Counted from the stretch's first letter, positions 37,030 through 44,867 are shown. The stretch: 45,146 nucleotides of DNA from UBA7803 sp041686955 (GCA_041686955.1 JAWLCV010000031.1:1-45146), one strand, 5' to 3'. The notes: generated by a model from the sequence alone, not told the origin. Numbers and translations are program-made.

Positions 37030-38355
37030 ATGGCGCAACGCAAGACCAGAGACGCCAAAGAGGCGTTCAAGGTGGACGAGAAGCTCGAGAAACAGTTCGA
37101 GTCCGCGCTTCAATACGAGCTGAAGGACGAGGACATCGAGCGCGCCAAGCTCCTCATCGGGGTGAACGTCGCGAGCAATGCCCGCGAGCTGTACTCACAG
37201 GCCACGCCGGACGCCATGCGCAACTGGGCCCAGGGGATGGGCGACGACAACCCCCTGTACTGCGACGAGGCGTACGGCCCCACCACCCGCTGGGGCTCGC
37301 AGATCGCGCACGGCACCATGGTCGGCCACGTCAAGACGCCCATGCTCGGCGATCCCATGCCCGAGGAGATCAAGCAGGCCACCAAGAGCCTGTTCCGGGG
37401 GGTGCACGTGTTCGTCTCCGGGGGAACATGGGACTGGTACCGTCCGCTCTACCCGGGCGACCGCATCTACTCCTACAGCGGCGAAGAGTCCCTGGAGGTG
37501 AAGAAGTCGGAGTTCGCCGGCCGCTCCGTCATTCGGGTACGCCGCAGCGTCAACCTCAATCAGCGCGGCGAGGTGGTGGGCGTCTACCGCACCCTGCGGG
37601 TGGAAACGGAACGCAAGAAGTCCCGGGAGAAAGGCAAGTACGCGGACATCGAGCCCGCGAGCTACACCGACGAGGACTACGAGCGCATCGACGCCATCTA
37701 CGAAGCGGAGAAGCCCCGGGGCGCGGACAAGCGCTACTGGGAAGACGTGACGGTGGGTGACGAGCTGCAACCCATGGTGAAGGGGCCCCTCACCGTGACC
37801 GAGATCATCGCCTTCCATGCCGGCGGCTACGGTTTCGTGCCCTATGGGCTCAAGTCTTCGCGGCTCGGCTACAAGAACCGCAAGCGCATCGCCCCGTTCT
37901 ACATCAAGAACGAGATGGGCGTGTACGACGTGGCCCAGCGCCTGCACTGGGACTCGGAATGGGCCAAGGCCATCGGCAACCCCATGGCCTACGACTACGG
38001 CGTCATGCGCCAATGCTGGCTGTACCACATGGTATCGGACTGGGCCGGCGACGACGCCTTCATCGAGCGCCTGGAAGACTCCATCCGCAAGTTCAACTAC
38101 CAGGGAGACACCCAGTTCCTCTCCGGCAAGGTGGTGGGCAAGCGCGAGCACGAGGGCCGCTTCCTGGTGGACCTGGAGCTGCACATGGTGAACCAGCGCG
38201 ACGTGGAGACCGCGTACGGCTCGGCCACCGTGTCGCTGCCCTCCCGCGAGGCAGGCCTGCCCCCGCTGCCGCAGGTGCCGGTGGAGATCCAGCGCGAGGC
38301 GGCACGGATGTTCGCCCGCCACAACGAGCTGCGCGCACGCCGTGGGCGCGGCTGA
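37030..38355 (+). CDS. MaoC-like acyl dehydratase with FAS1-type N-terminal domain
   Basis: 441 aa, two hotdog-type halves. The N-terminal half has the FAS1-like dehydratase signature AQGMGDDNPLYCDEAY (residues 67-82) and WGSQIAHGTMVGH; the second half, from about residue 240 (RYWEDVTVGDELQPMVKGPLTVTEII), resembles MaoC dehydratases, but its catalytic Asp/His pattern is not clean. Expected role: reversible hydration of an enoyl-CoA with bulky acyl group, parallel to the crotonases at 11-15 kb. Excellent ribosome-binding site (AGGAGGGG) 6 bp before the ATG. First gene of an operon with the HAD protein; strong promoter upstream. Confidence 0.85.
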   Translation: MAQRKTRDAKEAFKVDEKLEKQFESALQYELKDEDIERAKLLIGVNVASNARELYSQATPDAMRNWAQGMGDDNPLYCDEAYGPTTRWGSQIAHGTMVGHVKTPMLGDPMPEEIKQATKSLFRGVHVFVSGGTWDWYRPLYPGDRIYSYSGEESLEVKKSEFAGRSVIRVRRSVNLNQRGEVVGVYRTLRVETERKKSREKGKYADIEPASYTDEDYERIDAIYEAEKPRGADKRYWEDVTVGDELQPMVKGPLTVTEIIAFHAGGYGFVPYGLKSSRLGYKNRKRIAPFYIKNEMGVYDVAQRLHWDSEWAKAIGNPMAYDYGVMRQCWLYHMVSDWAGDDAFIERLEDSIRKFNYQGDTQFLSGKVVGKREHEGRFLVDLELHMVNQRDVETAYGSATVSLPSREAGLPPLPQVPVEIQREAARMFARHNELRARRGRG

Positions 38356-38381
38356 GACGGCGGCATGTCGCAGACAGAGGC

Positions 38382-38834
38382 GTGAGCACTCCGTACCCCC
38401 CTGTGGCGCTGAATCATCCTGACGACGTCTGGGTGTTCGACGTGGACGGCACGCTCATCGGCTCCATACGCAGCGACGTCCTGCGTCCGGGGGTCCCGGA
38501 GCTCATCGAAGTGCTCCGGTCGAGCGGCACGATCCTGATCGCCTGGAGCGCGGGAGGCGCCGACTACGCGCGGCGCATGCTGTCGCAGTTCGACATCGGC
38601 CACCACTTCGCCGGCTACTACGACAAGGATGTCCGCGGCGACGATGGCCGCTACCTCCTCGACCACATCCCCTTGATGCACAGGCCGGGTACCCTGGTGG
38701 ACGACTACCCCGACGACGTGCCTGCGGTGCGCCGGGTGATCGCGGTGCGGCAATTCCTGGGGGGGAATCCGGCGGACGACGGACTGGCTCACGCCCTCGA
38801 GGTGGCGCGCGGCATTCGCCGCTGGAGGGCGTGA
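38382..38834 (+). CDS. HAD-superfamily hydrolase-like protein
   Basis: 150 aa. Motif I FDVDGTL (D20, D22), motif II S56 in LIAWSAGGA and a motif IV pair D107-D108 (LVDDYPDD) show a minimal HAD fold without a cap domain; the motif III Lys may be K82 (YYDKDV). Probably a phosphatase or phosphotransfer-related enzyme; substrate unknown. A GTG at 38382 is taken as the start because it follows a purine-rich stretch (CAGACAGAGG) and begins the coding-like sequence. It lies 26 bp after the MaoC-like gene, and the convergent ferredoxin 2 gene ends 17 bp downstream. Not an obvious beta-oxidation enzyme. Confidence 0.78.
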   Translation: MSTPYPPVALNHPDDVWVFDVDGTLIGSIRSDVLRPGVPELIEVLRSSGTILIAWSAGGADYARRMLSQFDIGHHFAGYYDKDVRGDDGRYLLDHIPLMHRPGTLVDDYPDDVPAVRRVIAVRQFLGGNPADDGLAHALEVARGIRRWRA

Positions 38835-38851
38835 ACCGGCCCGGCTCGCCG

Positions 38852-39043
38852 TCACTCCTCGATGGTGAGAATACCTTCCGGGCAGCTCTCGGCACCGATG
38901 CGCGCCTGCTCCTCGAGGCCGGGGGGCACCTCGATCACCGGCACCACCAGGTAACCGTTGGCGTCGAGCGGGTAAACCTCCGGCGCCATGGCCTCGCACC
39001 GTCCGTGCCCCTGACACAACTCCACATTGCAGATCACACGCAT
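38852..39043 (-). CDS. [3Fe-4S] ferredoxin 2 (P450-type)
   Basis: 63 aa. Ligands C10, C16 (CQGHGRC) and C54 (CPE), with C5 also conserved; 46 of 63 residues are identical to ferredoxin 1. Its promoter contains the same TAAAC-N4-GTTTA inverted repeat as the P450 promoter at 18078, in the same place between -35 and -10, so this copy rather than ferredoxin 1 is the better candidate partner for that P450. The gene stands alone between the convergent HAD gene and the divergent CoA transferase 2. A reductase for it is not found in the window. Confidence 0.93.
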   Translation of the reverse strand: MRVICNVELCQGHGRCEAMAPEVYPLDANGYLVVPVIEVPPGLEEQARIGAESCPEGILTIEE

Positions 39044-39078
39044 GCCTTCGTCTCCAGATACGGCGTTTCAGCCGCGTA

Positions 39079-39107
39079 TTTAAACCGCCGTTTACATAGA
39101 AGATCAA
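39079..39107 (-). promoter_or_regulatory. ferredoxin 2 promoter with TAAAC-N4-GTTTA operator
   Basis: Minus-strand TTGATC (39102-39107) and TTTAAA (39079-39084), 17-bp spacing. The perfect inverted repeat TAAAC-CGCC-GTTTA (39081-39094) lies between and over the -10, as in the P450 promoter. Flanks also agree on the minus strand: ATGTAAAC precedes both operators. Predicted target of the TetR protein at 17498. Confidence 0.72.
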
Positions 39108-39121
39108 CCCCCGGATCCGCC

Positions 39122-39141
39122 ACAACGTAGCTAATTCATTT
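39122..39141 (-). promoter_or_regulatory. weaker copy of the CTACGTTG element, ferredoxin 2/CoA transferase 2 region
   Basis: Minus-strand AAATGAATTAGCTACGTTGT shares AAAT and CTACGTTG (15 of 20 positions) with the elements at 10510 and 42234. TTGTGG could act as a second, upstream -35 for ferredoxin 2. On the plus strand the same gap contains TACCTATCATTT near 39159, close to the CoA transferase 2 start. Confidence 0.4.
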
Positions 39142-39199
39142 ACATCTTTTCGGCGGCTACCTATCATTTCGGCTCACTGCGCCCGAGGACGAGAAACGA

Positions 39200-40387
39200 A
39201 TGCTGGCACACCTCAAGGTCGTCGAGTTCGCCACCATGGTCGCCGCGCCCGCCGCGGCGGGCCTGCTTGCCGATTGGGGCGCCCAAGTCGTCAAGATCGA
39301 GCCTCACACCGGCGACCCCATGCGCGGCGGCGGCGGTCCCCTGGGCTCCACCAACTTCGATCTGCACAATCGCGGCAAGCGCTCCATCGCCTTGAACATG
39401 CGTGCGCCACGGGCACGCGAGGTCATCCTGCGTCTGGTGGAGCGGGCGGATCTGTTCGTCACCAACGTCCTGCCGGGGCAGCTCGAGAAGCTGCAGCTCG
39501 ACTACCCACATCTGGCGCCGGTGAATCCGCGACTCGTCTACGGGGAGGTCTCCAGCTTCAGTCGCCAGGGGCCGGACCGGGACCGCCCGGCCACCGACAA
39601 TCTGGGCTTCTGGGCCCGTGGCGGCGGCACCGCGCTGCTCACCCCCAAGGGCCACGACCCGCTGCCCATCCGCCAGTCCGTGGGGGACCGCATCACGGGC
39701 CTCACGGCGGCGCTCGGCATGCTCGCCGCCCTGTTCGAGGCATCGAAGACCGGCAAGGGCCGCCTGGTGGATGCGTCCCTGCTTCGCTCGGCGGTCTGGA
39801 CCTTCGGCACCGACGTGACCAATCAGCTCATCAACGGACGGGTCGGCACCAGCAAGGGCCGGCATGAGCAGGTCATGCCCCTGGCCAACTACTTCAAGAC
39901 CCGGGACGGCCGCTGGCTGCAGCTTCACACCACCGTCGACCTGCTCGCCCCGGCCCTCGGCCGTCCGGAGCTGGCGGAGGACCCGCGCTGGGCCGACTTC
40001 CGCTCCGCCCGCGAGAACGGGGCGGCTCTGGTGGACATCTTCGATGAGCTCTTCGCCGCGCTCGGCTTCGAGGAAGCGGCCGCCAAGCTGGAGGCGGCCG
40101 GCATCCGCTGGGAACCGGTGCAGACCCCGGCCGAGCTTGTGCAGGACCCGCAGGCCCAAGCGGCGGGCTGCTTCGTCGAGGTCCCCGATCCGCGGAAGCC
40201 GGACGCGATGCAGCGCCAGGCCGCCAACCCCCTGACCTTCTACGAAGCCGACACGCCCATCACCGCCACCCCGGGCAAGCCGCCGGCCATCGGCGAGCAC
40301 ACCGGTGCAGTGCTGCAGGAGCTCGGGTATTCTCCCGAGGACATCCAGACACTGGCCGAGGAAGGCGTGATTCCGGCAGCGGGATAG
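39200..40387 (+). CDS. family III CoA transferase (CaiB/BaiF) 2
   Basis: 395 aa. Catalytic D163 lies in SVGDRITGLTAALGMLAAL; FATMVAAPAAAGLLADWGAQVVKIE and RGKRSIALNM are family motifs. It begins MLAHLKVVEFATM with a purine-rich leader. Like CoA transferase 1 it would move CoA onto a pathway acid; the two share the fold but differ through much of the sequence, including the substrate-facing region after the catalytic Asp. Divergent from ferredoxin 2 across 156 bp that contain the TetR-type operator and the CTACGTTG element; the following gene has its own promoter 9 bp after this stop. Confidence 0.92.
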   Translation: MLAHLKVVEFATMVAAPAAAGLLADWGAQVVKIEPHTGDPMRGGGGPLGSTNFDLHNRGKRSIALNMRAPRAREVILRLVERADLFVTNVLPGQLEKLQLDYPHLAPVNPRLVYGEVSSFSRQGPDRDRPATDNLGFWARGGGTALLTPKGHDPLPIRQSVGDRITGLTAALGMLAALFEASKTGKGRLVDASLLRSAVWTFGTDVTNQLINGRVGTSKGRHEQVMPLANYFKTRDGRWLQLHTTVDLLAPALGRPELAEDPRWADFRSARENGAALVDIFDELFAALGFEEAAAKLEAAGIRWEPVQTPAELVQDPQAQAAGCFVEVPDPRKPDAMQRQAANPLTFYEADTPITATPGKPPAIGEHTGAVLQELGYSPEDIQTLAEEGVIPAAG

Positions 40388-40395
40388 GCGGGCCT

Positions 40396-40447
40396 GTATA
40401 ACTTGTCTATACGAAACGTTGACTCGCCCGGAGAGTCGTCGGATAGT
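40396..40447 (+). promoter_or_regulatory. promoter of the four-cysteine protein/GPH symporter operon
   Basis: GTATAACTTGTCTATAC (40396-40412) has perfect 5-base arms GTATA/TATAC. TTGACT (40419-40424) starts 23 bp after its first base, and GATAGT (40442-40447) follows at 17 bp. Same geometry as 36940 and 44785. The element begins 9 bp after the CoA transferase 2 stop. Confidence 0.72.
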
Positions 40448-40488
40448 TGGCGCCCATCCCGGCCGCAGATGTAACAGGGGGACAACCT

Positions 40489-40797
40489 ATGAATCAGCTC
40501 AAACCCGGAGCGAAGCTGAAAAGCGCGGTCTGTGACGCCGAGGTCGTCGTCATCCGGGCCAACGGCGCCGCCACGCTCACCTGCGGCGGCGTGCCCATGC
40601 TGGCCGCCGGCGAAGCCGCACCGGCCGATGCCGAGCCCCAGGCAGACCAGATGGATGGCTGCCAGGTGGGCAAGCGCTACGTGAACGACGACCAGTCCAT
40701 GGAAGTGCTCTGCGTCAAGGCGGGCAAGGGCTCCCTCGCGGCGGACGGCACCAGCCTGCAGACCAAAGAAGCGAAGAAGCTTCCCTCCTCGGACTGA
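40489..40797 (+). CDS. small four-cysteine protein of unknown function
   Basis: 102 aa, no signal peptide and no transmembrane segment. Four Cys (AVCDAEV, TLTCGGVPM, DGCQVGKRY, EVLCVKAGKG) at roughly even spacing, an Ala/Asp/Glu-rich middle and a conserved-looking end KKLPSSD. The Cys pattern could hold a zinc ion or an iron-sulphur centre, but no known motif is matched. The ATG at 40489 has GGGGGA 6 bp ahead. It is transcribed from a strong regulated promoter together with the GPH symporter, so it belongs to the pathway; a small electron carrier, metallochaperone or acyl-CoA-related adaptor is possible. Confidence 0.75.
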   Translation: MNQLKPGAKLKSAVCDAEVVVIRANGAATLTCGGVPMLAAGEAAPADAEPQADQMDGCQVGKRYVNDDQSMEVLCVKAGKGSLAADGTSLQTKEAKKLPSSD

Positions 40798-40827
40798 CCC
40801 GCAAGCGATCCCGGCACGGGCCCCAAG

Positions 40828-42168
40828 TTGACCATCACCAACCTGCGGCTCGCCGCCTATTCCGCACCGGCGCTGCCCATCGCCGCCTTCGCCACGCCAC
40901 TGGCCATCTACGCGCCGCCGTTCTACGCGGGCGACATGGGGCTCGGGCTGGCGGCGGTGGGGGCCATCTTCATGGCGGCCCGGTTCTGGGACCTGTTCAC
41001 CGACCCGCTGATGGGGATCGTCTCGGACCTGTTCCCTTCCCGCTGGGGACGCCGGCGCCACTGGATGGTCCTCAGCATCCCCGTGCTGATGATCTCGGGG
41101 ATGCTGGTGATGTTTCCGAACTGGTTCGCGGGCTCCCACGGCAGCAACACCTACCTGCTCGCTTCGCTGTTCGTGCTCTACGCCGGCTACACCCTGCTGA
41201 CCATCTCCCACATGGCGTGGGGAGCCGAGCTCTCGGACGACTACCACCAGCGATCGCGCATCCAGGGGTGGCGCGAGTTCGCCCACCTCACCTCCATGGC
41301 CCTGGTGCTGACCATCCCGGCGGTGCTGGAGCAGACCGGGCACGCCCTGTCGAGCACCCTGAAGATGAACGCCATGGGCGCCTACGTGCTGCTGCTCACG
41401 CCGCTGGCGGTGCTGCTGGCGGTTACCACCGTGGGCGAGCGCCCGGCGCGGCCGAATCCGCCCATCGGCTTCGTCAGGGGCTTCAAGGTGCTGGCGCAGA
41501 ACCCGTTCATGATCCGCATCGTGGTGGCGGACCTGTTCATCCACATGCCCAGCTCCATCCGCGCATCCATGTTCATCTTCTACGTCGGCGCGATCATCGG
41601 CATGCCGGAGTGGGCGGCGGTCATCATGCTGTCGTACTTCGTCGCCGGCCCCATCGCGGTGCCGCTGTGGGTGCGGCTATCGCGCCACATGAGCAAGCAC
41701 AAGGCGTGCGCCCTCGGGGTGCTCCTGCACGTGGTGGTGACGATCTCCTACCTGATACCGGGTCCGGGTGACGCCCTGCTGTTCGCGGGCCTGTTCTTCG
41801 CCTCGGGCATCGTCTATGCCGGTGTTCCCTTCCTGATCCGCTCCATGATCGCCGACGTAGTGGACTACGACCGGCTCCACACCGGCCACGATCGGGCGGG
41901 GCTGTACTACGCCACCGTCACCACCACCATGAAGGTGGGCGGGGCCCTGGGCATCGGCCTCGGCTATCCGCTCCTGGCCTTCATCGGCTTCGACCCCGCC
42001 GGACCCAACGACCCCGCCCAGCTCGATGGCCTGCGCTACGTGTTCGCCTTCGTGCCCGCCGTCTCCGAGCTTCTGGTGGTGTACCTGCTCTACACCTACC
42101 CCCTGGACGAGCACATGCTCCGGGACGTGCAGTCCCGTCTCGCCGCCCGGGCCCAGGGCTCGTCCTAG
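40828..42168 (+). CDS. MFS transporter, GPH sodium/proton symporter type
   Basis: 446 aa, 12 transmembrane segments. RFWDLFTDPLMGIVSDLFPSRWGRRR is the diagnostic loop of the glycoside-pentoside-hexuronide:cation symporter family, with the cation-site acids nearby; DVVDYDRLHTGHDRAGLYYA is the matching C-terminal motif. A TTG start at 40828 is accepted because the first in-frame ATG (about residue 37) would remove most of helix 1; the ribosome-binding site is poor. 30 bp after the small protein. In catabolic clusters of this type such carriers are not limited to sugars, and import of an organic acid is possible. A double hairpin follows. Confidence 0.88.
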   Translation: MTITNLRLAAYSAPALPIAAFATPLAIYAPPFYAGDMGLGLAAVGAIFMAARFWDLFTDPLMGIVSDLFPSRWGRRRHWMVLSIPVLMISGMLVMFPNWFAGSHGSNTYLLASLFVLYAGYTLLTISHMAWGAELSDDYHQRSRIQGWREFAHLTSMALVLTIPAVLEQTGHALSSTLKMNAMGAYVLLLTPLAVLLAVTTVGERPARPNPPIGFVRGFKVLAQNPFMIRIVVADLFIHMPSSIRASMFIFYVGAIIGMPEWAAVIMLSYFVAGPIAVPLWVRLSRHMSKHKACALGVLLHVVVTISYLIPGPGDALLFAGLFFASGIVYAGVPFLIRSMIADVVDYDRLHTGHDRAGLYYATVTTTMKVGGALGIGLGYPLLAFIGFDPAGPNDPAQLDGLRYVFAFVPAVSELLVVYLLYTYPLDEHMLRDVQSRLAARAQGSS

Positions 42169-42200
42169 CCGGCAGCCGGTCGGCTGCTGGGGAAGCAGCC
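42169..42200 (+). terminator. overlapping hairpins after the GPH symporter gene
   Basis: CCGGCAGCC (42169-42177) pairs with GGCTGCTGG (42182-42190, one G-T pair). The right arm can instead pair as GGCTGCT (42182-42188) with AGCAGCC (42194-42200). The two stems exclude each other. They start directly after the stop codon; no T-run follows, so this is a terminator or stabiliser candidate. Confidence 0.5.
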
Positions 42201-42233
42201 GGGCCGGCACTCCCGCACGTCGGGCCGTCGAAC

Positions 42234-42279
42234 AAATCATTCAACTACGTTGACCCTTTAAAACGGCAAGGGGTACCAT
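42234..42279 (+). promoter_or_regulatory. TonB receptor 2 promoter with 20-bp element
   Basis: TTGACC (42250-42255) and TACCAT (42274-42279), 18-bp spacing. The element AAATCATTCAACTACGTTGA (42234-42253) overlaps the -35 box and matches 18 of 20 bases at the dehydrogenase pair 1 promoter (10510-10529, minus strand). The leader to the ATG is about 70 bases, ending in GGGGAGA. Confidence 0.7.
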
Positions 42280-42356
42280 CCCAGCGCGCGTAACTGCTGG
42301 CAGATCACGGCTGCCATCCGGCGGCACGGCCGCCGCCAAATCATTGGGGAGATCGA

Positions 42357-44705
42357 ATGAAACACGTGAAGAAAGCGGCGATGCTGAGCATCGCCGGATC
42401 GTTACTGCTGGACACAGGCGTAGCCATGGCCGCGCCGGGTGCCATCGAGGAGATCGTCGTCACCGCGCGGAAGCGGGCGGAGAGCCTGCAGGACGTTCCC
42501 GTGGCGGTATCCGCCTTCTCCGACCAGGAGCTCCAGAACCAGTCGATTCAGGAGTTCATCGACATCGAGGCGCAGCTTCCGGGGGTGCAGATCCGTCAGG
42601 CACAGGCGGATCCCTCCATCGCCCTGGTGGTCATCCGCGGGCAGAGCCAGGCCGACACCCTGCTGACCACGGATTCCTCCGTCGGCGTCTACGTGGACGG
42701 GGTGAACCTGCCGAGGCAGAACGGCCTGAACGCCAACATCTTCGACCTCGAGCGGGTCGAGGTGCTCAAAGGGCCCCAGGGCACCCTGTACGGCCGCAAC
42801 ACCACCGGCGGCGCCATCAACCTCATCACCCGCAAGCCCGACTACGCCGGCTGGCACGGGTACATCAACGGCGCCGTTGGTAACGAGAGCTTCACCCAGT
42901 TCTCGGGGGCGGTGAACATACCGCTGGCCGACACCGCGGCCGCGCGCCTGGCGGTGCAGAAGACCGACCAGGACGGCTGGGGCGAGTCCAACTTCACCGG
43001 CAACGACCTCTACGACCAGGACGAGATCTTCGTCCGCGGCTCGCTGATGCTCGATCCCACGGACCGGCTCAACATCCTGGTTCAGGCGGACTACATGGAT
43101 TTGAGTGAAGGCGGAGCGGCCGAGAAGCTCTTGCAGCCGGGCGGCAATCCCCTGGACCCGAACAACACCCTGCCCGTCACCCCGACCATCGTCGCCGGGG
43201 TCGAGCTGGGGGTGCTGAACCCGGCGGACATCCCGTCCGCGGCCAATCCCATTCCCGGCCCCACCTTCGTGCCCGGGCTGATGGCAGGTTATCAGGCGCT
43301 GGTGGGCTACACCCAGGGCGACGCCCTGGAGACCGACTCCAACGCGGACGTGTTCTCCGAGGCGACTCTGTGGGGCGGCGGCCTCACCATCGCCTACGAC
43401 GTGACGGACACCATCGAGTTCAAGTCCATCACCGGCTACCGCGACTGGGACACGGAGCGTCTGCTGGACATGGACGGCACACCGTTCACCATCCTGCACC
43501 CGCGGCTCGCCGTGGACGCGGACTTCTTCTCCCAGGAGCTGCAGCTCCTCGGCTCGACGGACCGGCTGGACTGGGTGGTCGGCGCCTACTACAGCGAGGA
43601 AGAAGGCAACGACGGCAGCGTCACCACGGCGGTGGCGGTGCTGAACCCCTTCAATCCGAACGTGCTCGACGGCGACGTGGAGAACTCGAGCTGGGCCCTG
43701 TTCGCTCAGGGCACCTACGCCGTCACCGACCGGCTGAACGCCACCGTGGGGCTGCGCTACACGGAGGAGGAGAAGAAGCTGACCTCGCACAACCGCTCCT
43801 TCAACCAGATCACCCAGTCCTTCGTCTGCCAGGTGCCCCCGGGTAACCTGCCCATCGACCAGTGCTCGGCGGACTTCGCGGAAACCTTCAGCGACCCCTC
43901 GTGGCTGGTTTCCGCCGACTACCAGCTCCGTGAGGGGCTCATGACCTACGCCAGCATCTCCAAGGGCTTCCGCGGGGGCGGCCAGAACCTGCGGGGCAGC
44001 GTGGACCCCTCATCCTTCACGTCCTTCGACCCGGAGGTGGCGACCACCTACGAGCTGGGACTGAAGGGCGACTTCCTCGACCGCCTGCTCCGGGTCAACG
44101 CCGCGGCGTATCTCACGGACTACGAGGACATCCAGCGCTCCATCATCGTCCCGGGCGCCGGCGGCAACGTGGTGACGGTGCTCGCCAACGCCGCGGAGGC
44201 CGAGGTCACCGGGGTGGAGCTGGAAGCCTGGCTGTACCCCACCGAGAGCCTGACCCTGTTCGCCACCGCCGGATGGATCGATTTCGAGTATCAGGAGTTC
44301 GATTCCCTGGCGCAGGACGGCGTGACCATCGTCGACCGCTCCGACGAGGACGTCGGCCTGCCCGAGTGGGAGTACAGCCTGTCGGCCCGGTACGACACGG
44401 CCGTCGGCCGCAACCTGCTGGGCGTGCAGGTGGACTACTCGTGGCGCGACGACGTGGTCATCGACCCCAGGTCTGCCGTTCCCGAGGCCGTCACCCAGGA
44501 CAGCTTCGGGCTGCTGAACGGCCGGATCGAGTACGACTTCGTGGGCACTGGCCTCACCGTCGCTTTGTGGGGCAAGAACCTCACGGACGAGGAGTGGATC
44601 GCCACCGCCACGGACTTCTCCGGCAACATCGGCCACACCATCGGCGTGGTCGGCCGGCCCCGCTCCTACGGGCTCACCGTGAGCTACGACTTCGGCGACG
44701 AGTAA
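42357..44705 (+). CDS. TonB-dependent outer-membrane receptor 2
   Basis: 782 aa. A basic N-terminus and hydrophobic signal peptide end near residue 26 (AMAA). IEEIVVTARKRAESLQDVPVAVSAFS begins the plug; ERVEVLKGPQGTLYGRNTTGGAINLITRKP is the strongly conserved plug motif. The remaining barrel ends GRPRSYGLTVSYDFGDE, with the terminal aromatic strand followed by three polar residues. No substrate-defining motif is seen; the catabolic context and the promoter element shared with the acyl-CoA dehydrogenase operon suggest import of the pathway compound rather than iron. It is a distant relative of receptor 1; the two may serve different substrates. Confidence 0.93.
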   Translation: MKHVKKAAMLSIAGSLLLDTGVAMAAPGAIEEIVVTARKRAESLQDVPVAVSAFSDQELQNQSIQEFIDIEAQLPGVQIRQAQADPSIALVVIRGQSQADTLLTTDSSVGVYVDGVNLPRQNGLNANIFDLERVEVLKGPQGTLYGRNTTGGAINLITRKPDYAGWHGYINGAVGNESFTQFSGAVNIPLADTAAARLAVQKTDQDGWGESNFTGNDLYDQDEIFVRGSLMLDPTDRLNILVQADYMDLSEGGAAEKLLQPGGNPLDPNNTLPVTPTIVAGVELGVLNPADIPSAANPIPGPTFVPGLMAGYQALVGYTQGDALETDSNADVFSEATLWGGGLTIAYDVTDTIEFKSITGYRDWDTERLLDMDGTPFTILHPRLAVDADFFSQELQLLGSTDRLDWVVGAYYSEEEGNDGSVTTAVAVLNPFNPNVLDGDVENSSWALFAQGTYAVTDRLNATVGLRYTEEEKKLTSHNRSFNQITQSFVCQVPPGNLPIDQCSADFAETFSDPSWLVSADYQLREGLMTYASISKGFRGGGQNLRGSVDPSSFTSFDPEVATTYELGLKGDFLDRLLRVNAAAYLTDYEDIQRSIIVPGAGGNVVTVLANAAEAEVTGVELEAWLYPTESLTLFATAGWIDFEYQEFDSLAQDGVTIVDRSDEDVGLPEWEYSLSARYDTAVGRNLLGVQVDYSWRDDVVIDPRSAVPEAVTQDSFGLLNGRIEYDFVGTGLTVALWGKNLTDEEWIATATDFSGNIGHTIGVVGRPRSYGLTVSYDFGDE

Positions 44706-44706
44706 A

Positions 44707-44731
44707 CCGCGCCGCACCGGGCGATGCGCGG
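44707..44731 (+). terminator. hairpin after TonB receptor 2
   Basis: CCGCGC (44707-44712) pairs with GCGCGG (44726-44731) just past the stop codon. The loop is long (13 bases) and no T-run follows, so it is a weak candidate. Confidence 0.3.
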
Positions 44732-44784
44732 CCCACCCAGCGGATCGCCCCCCACACCCCGCCCCGCCCGCTTTCCCTTCATTT

Positions 44785-44835
44785 GTATAACCTATTTATA
44801 TTATGCGTTGACTCAGGCCGGACCTGGGGTATCCT
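44785..44835 (+). promoter_or_regulatory. amidohydrolase B promoter with GTATAAC-N3-TTTATAT element
   Basis: GTATAACCTATTTATAT (44785-44801) differs from the site at 36940 by one base (C for G at position 8). TTGACT (44808-44813) begins 23 bp after its first base and TATCCT (44830-44835) follows at 16 bp. The strongest promoter-like sequence in the right part of the window. Confidence 0.75.
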
Positions 44836-44867
44836 CATGGATTAATCTGCCAACCAGGGGGTCCGCC

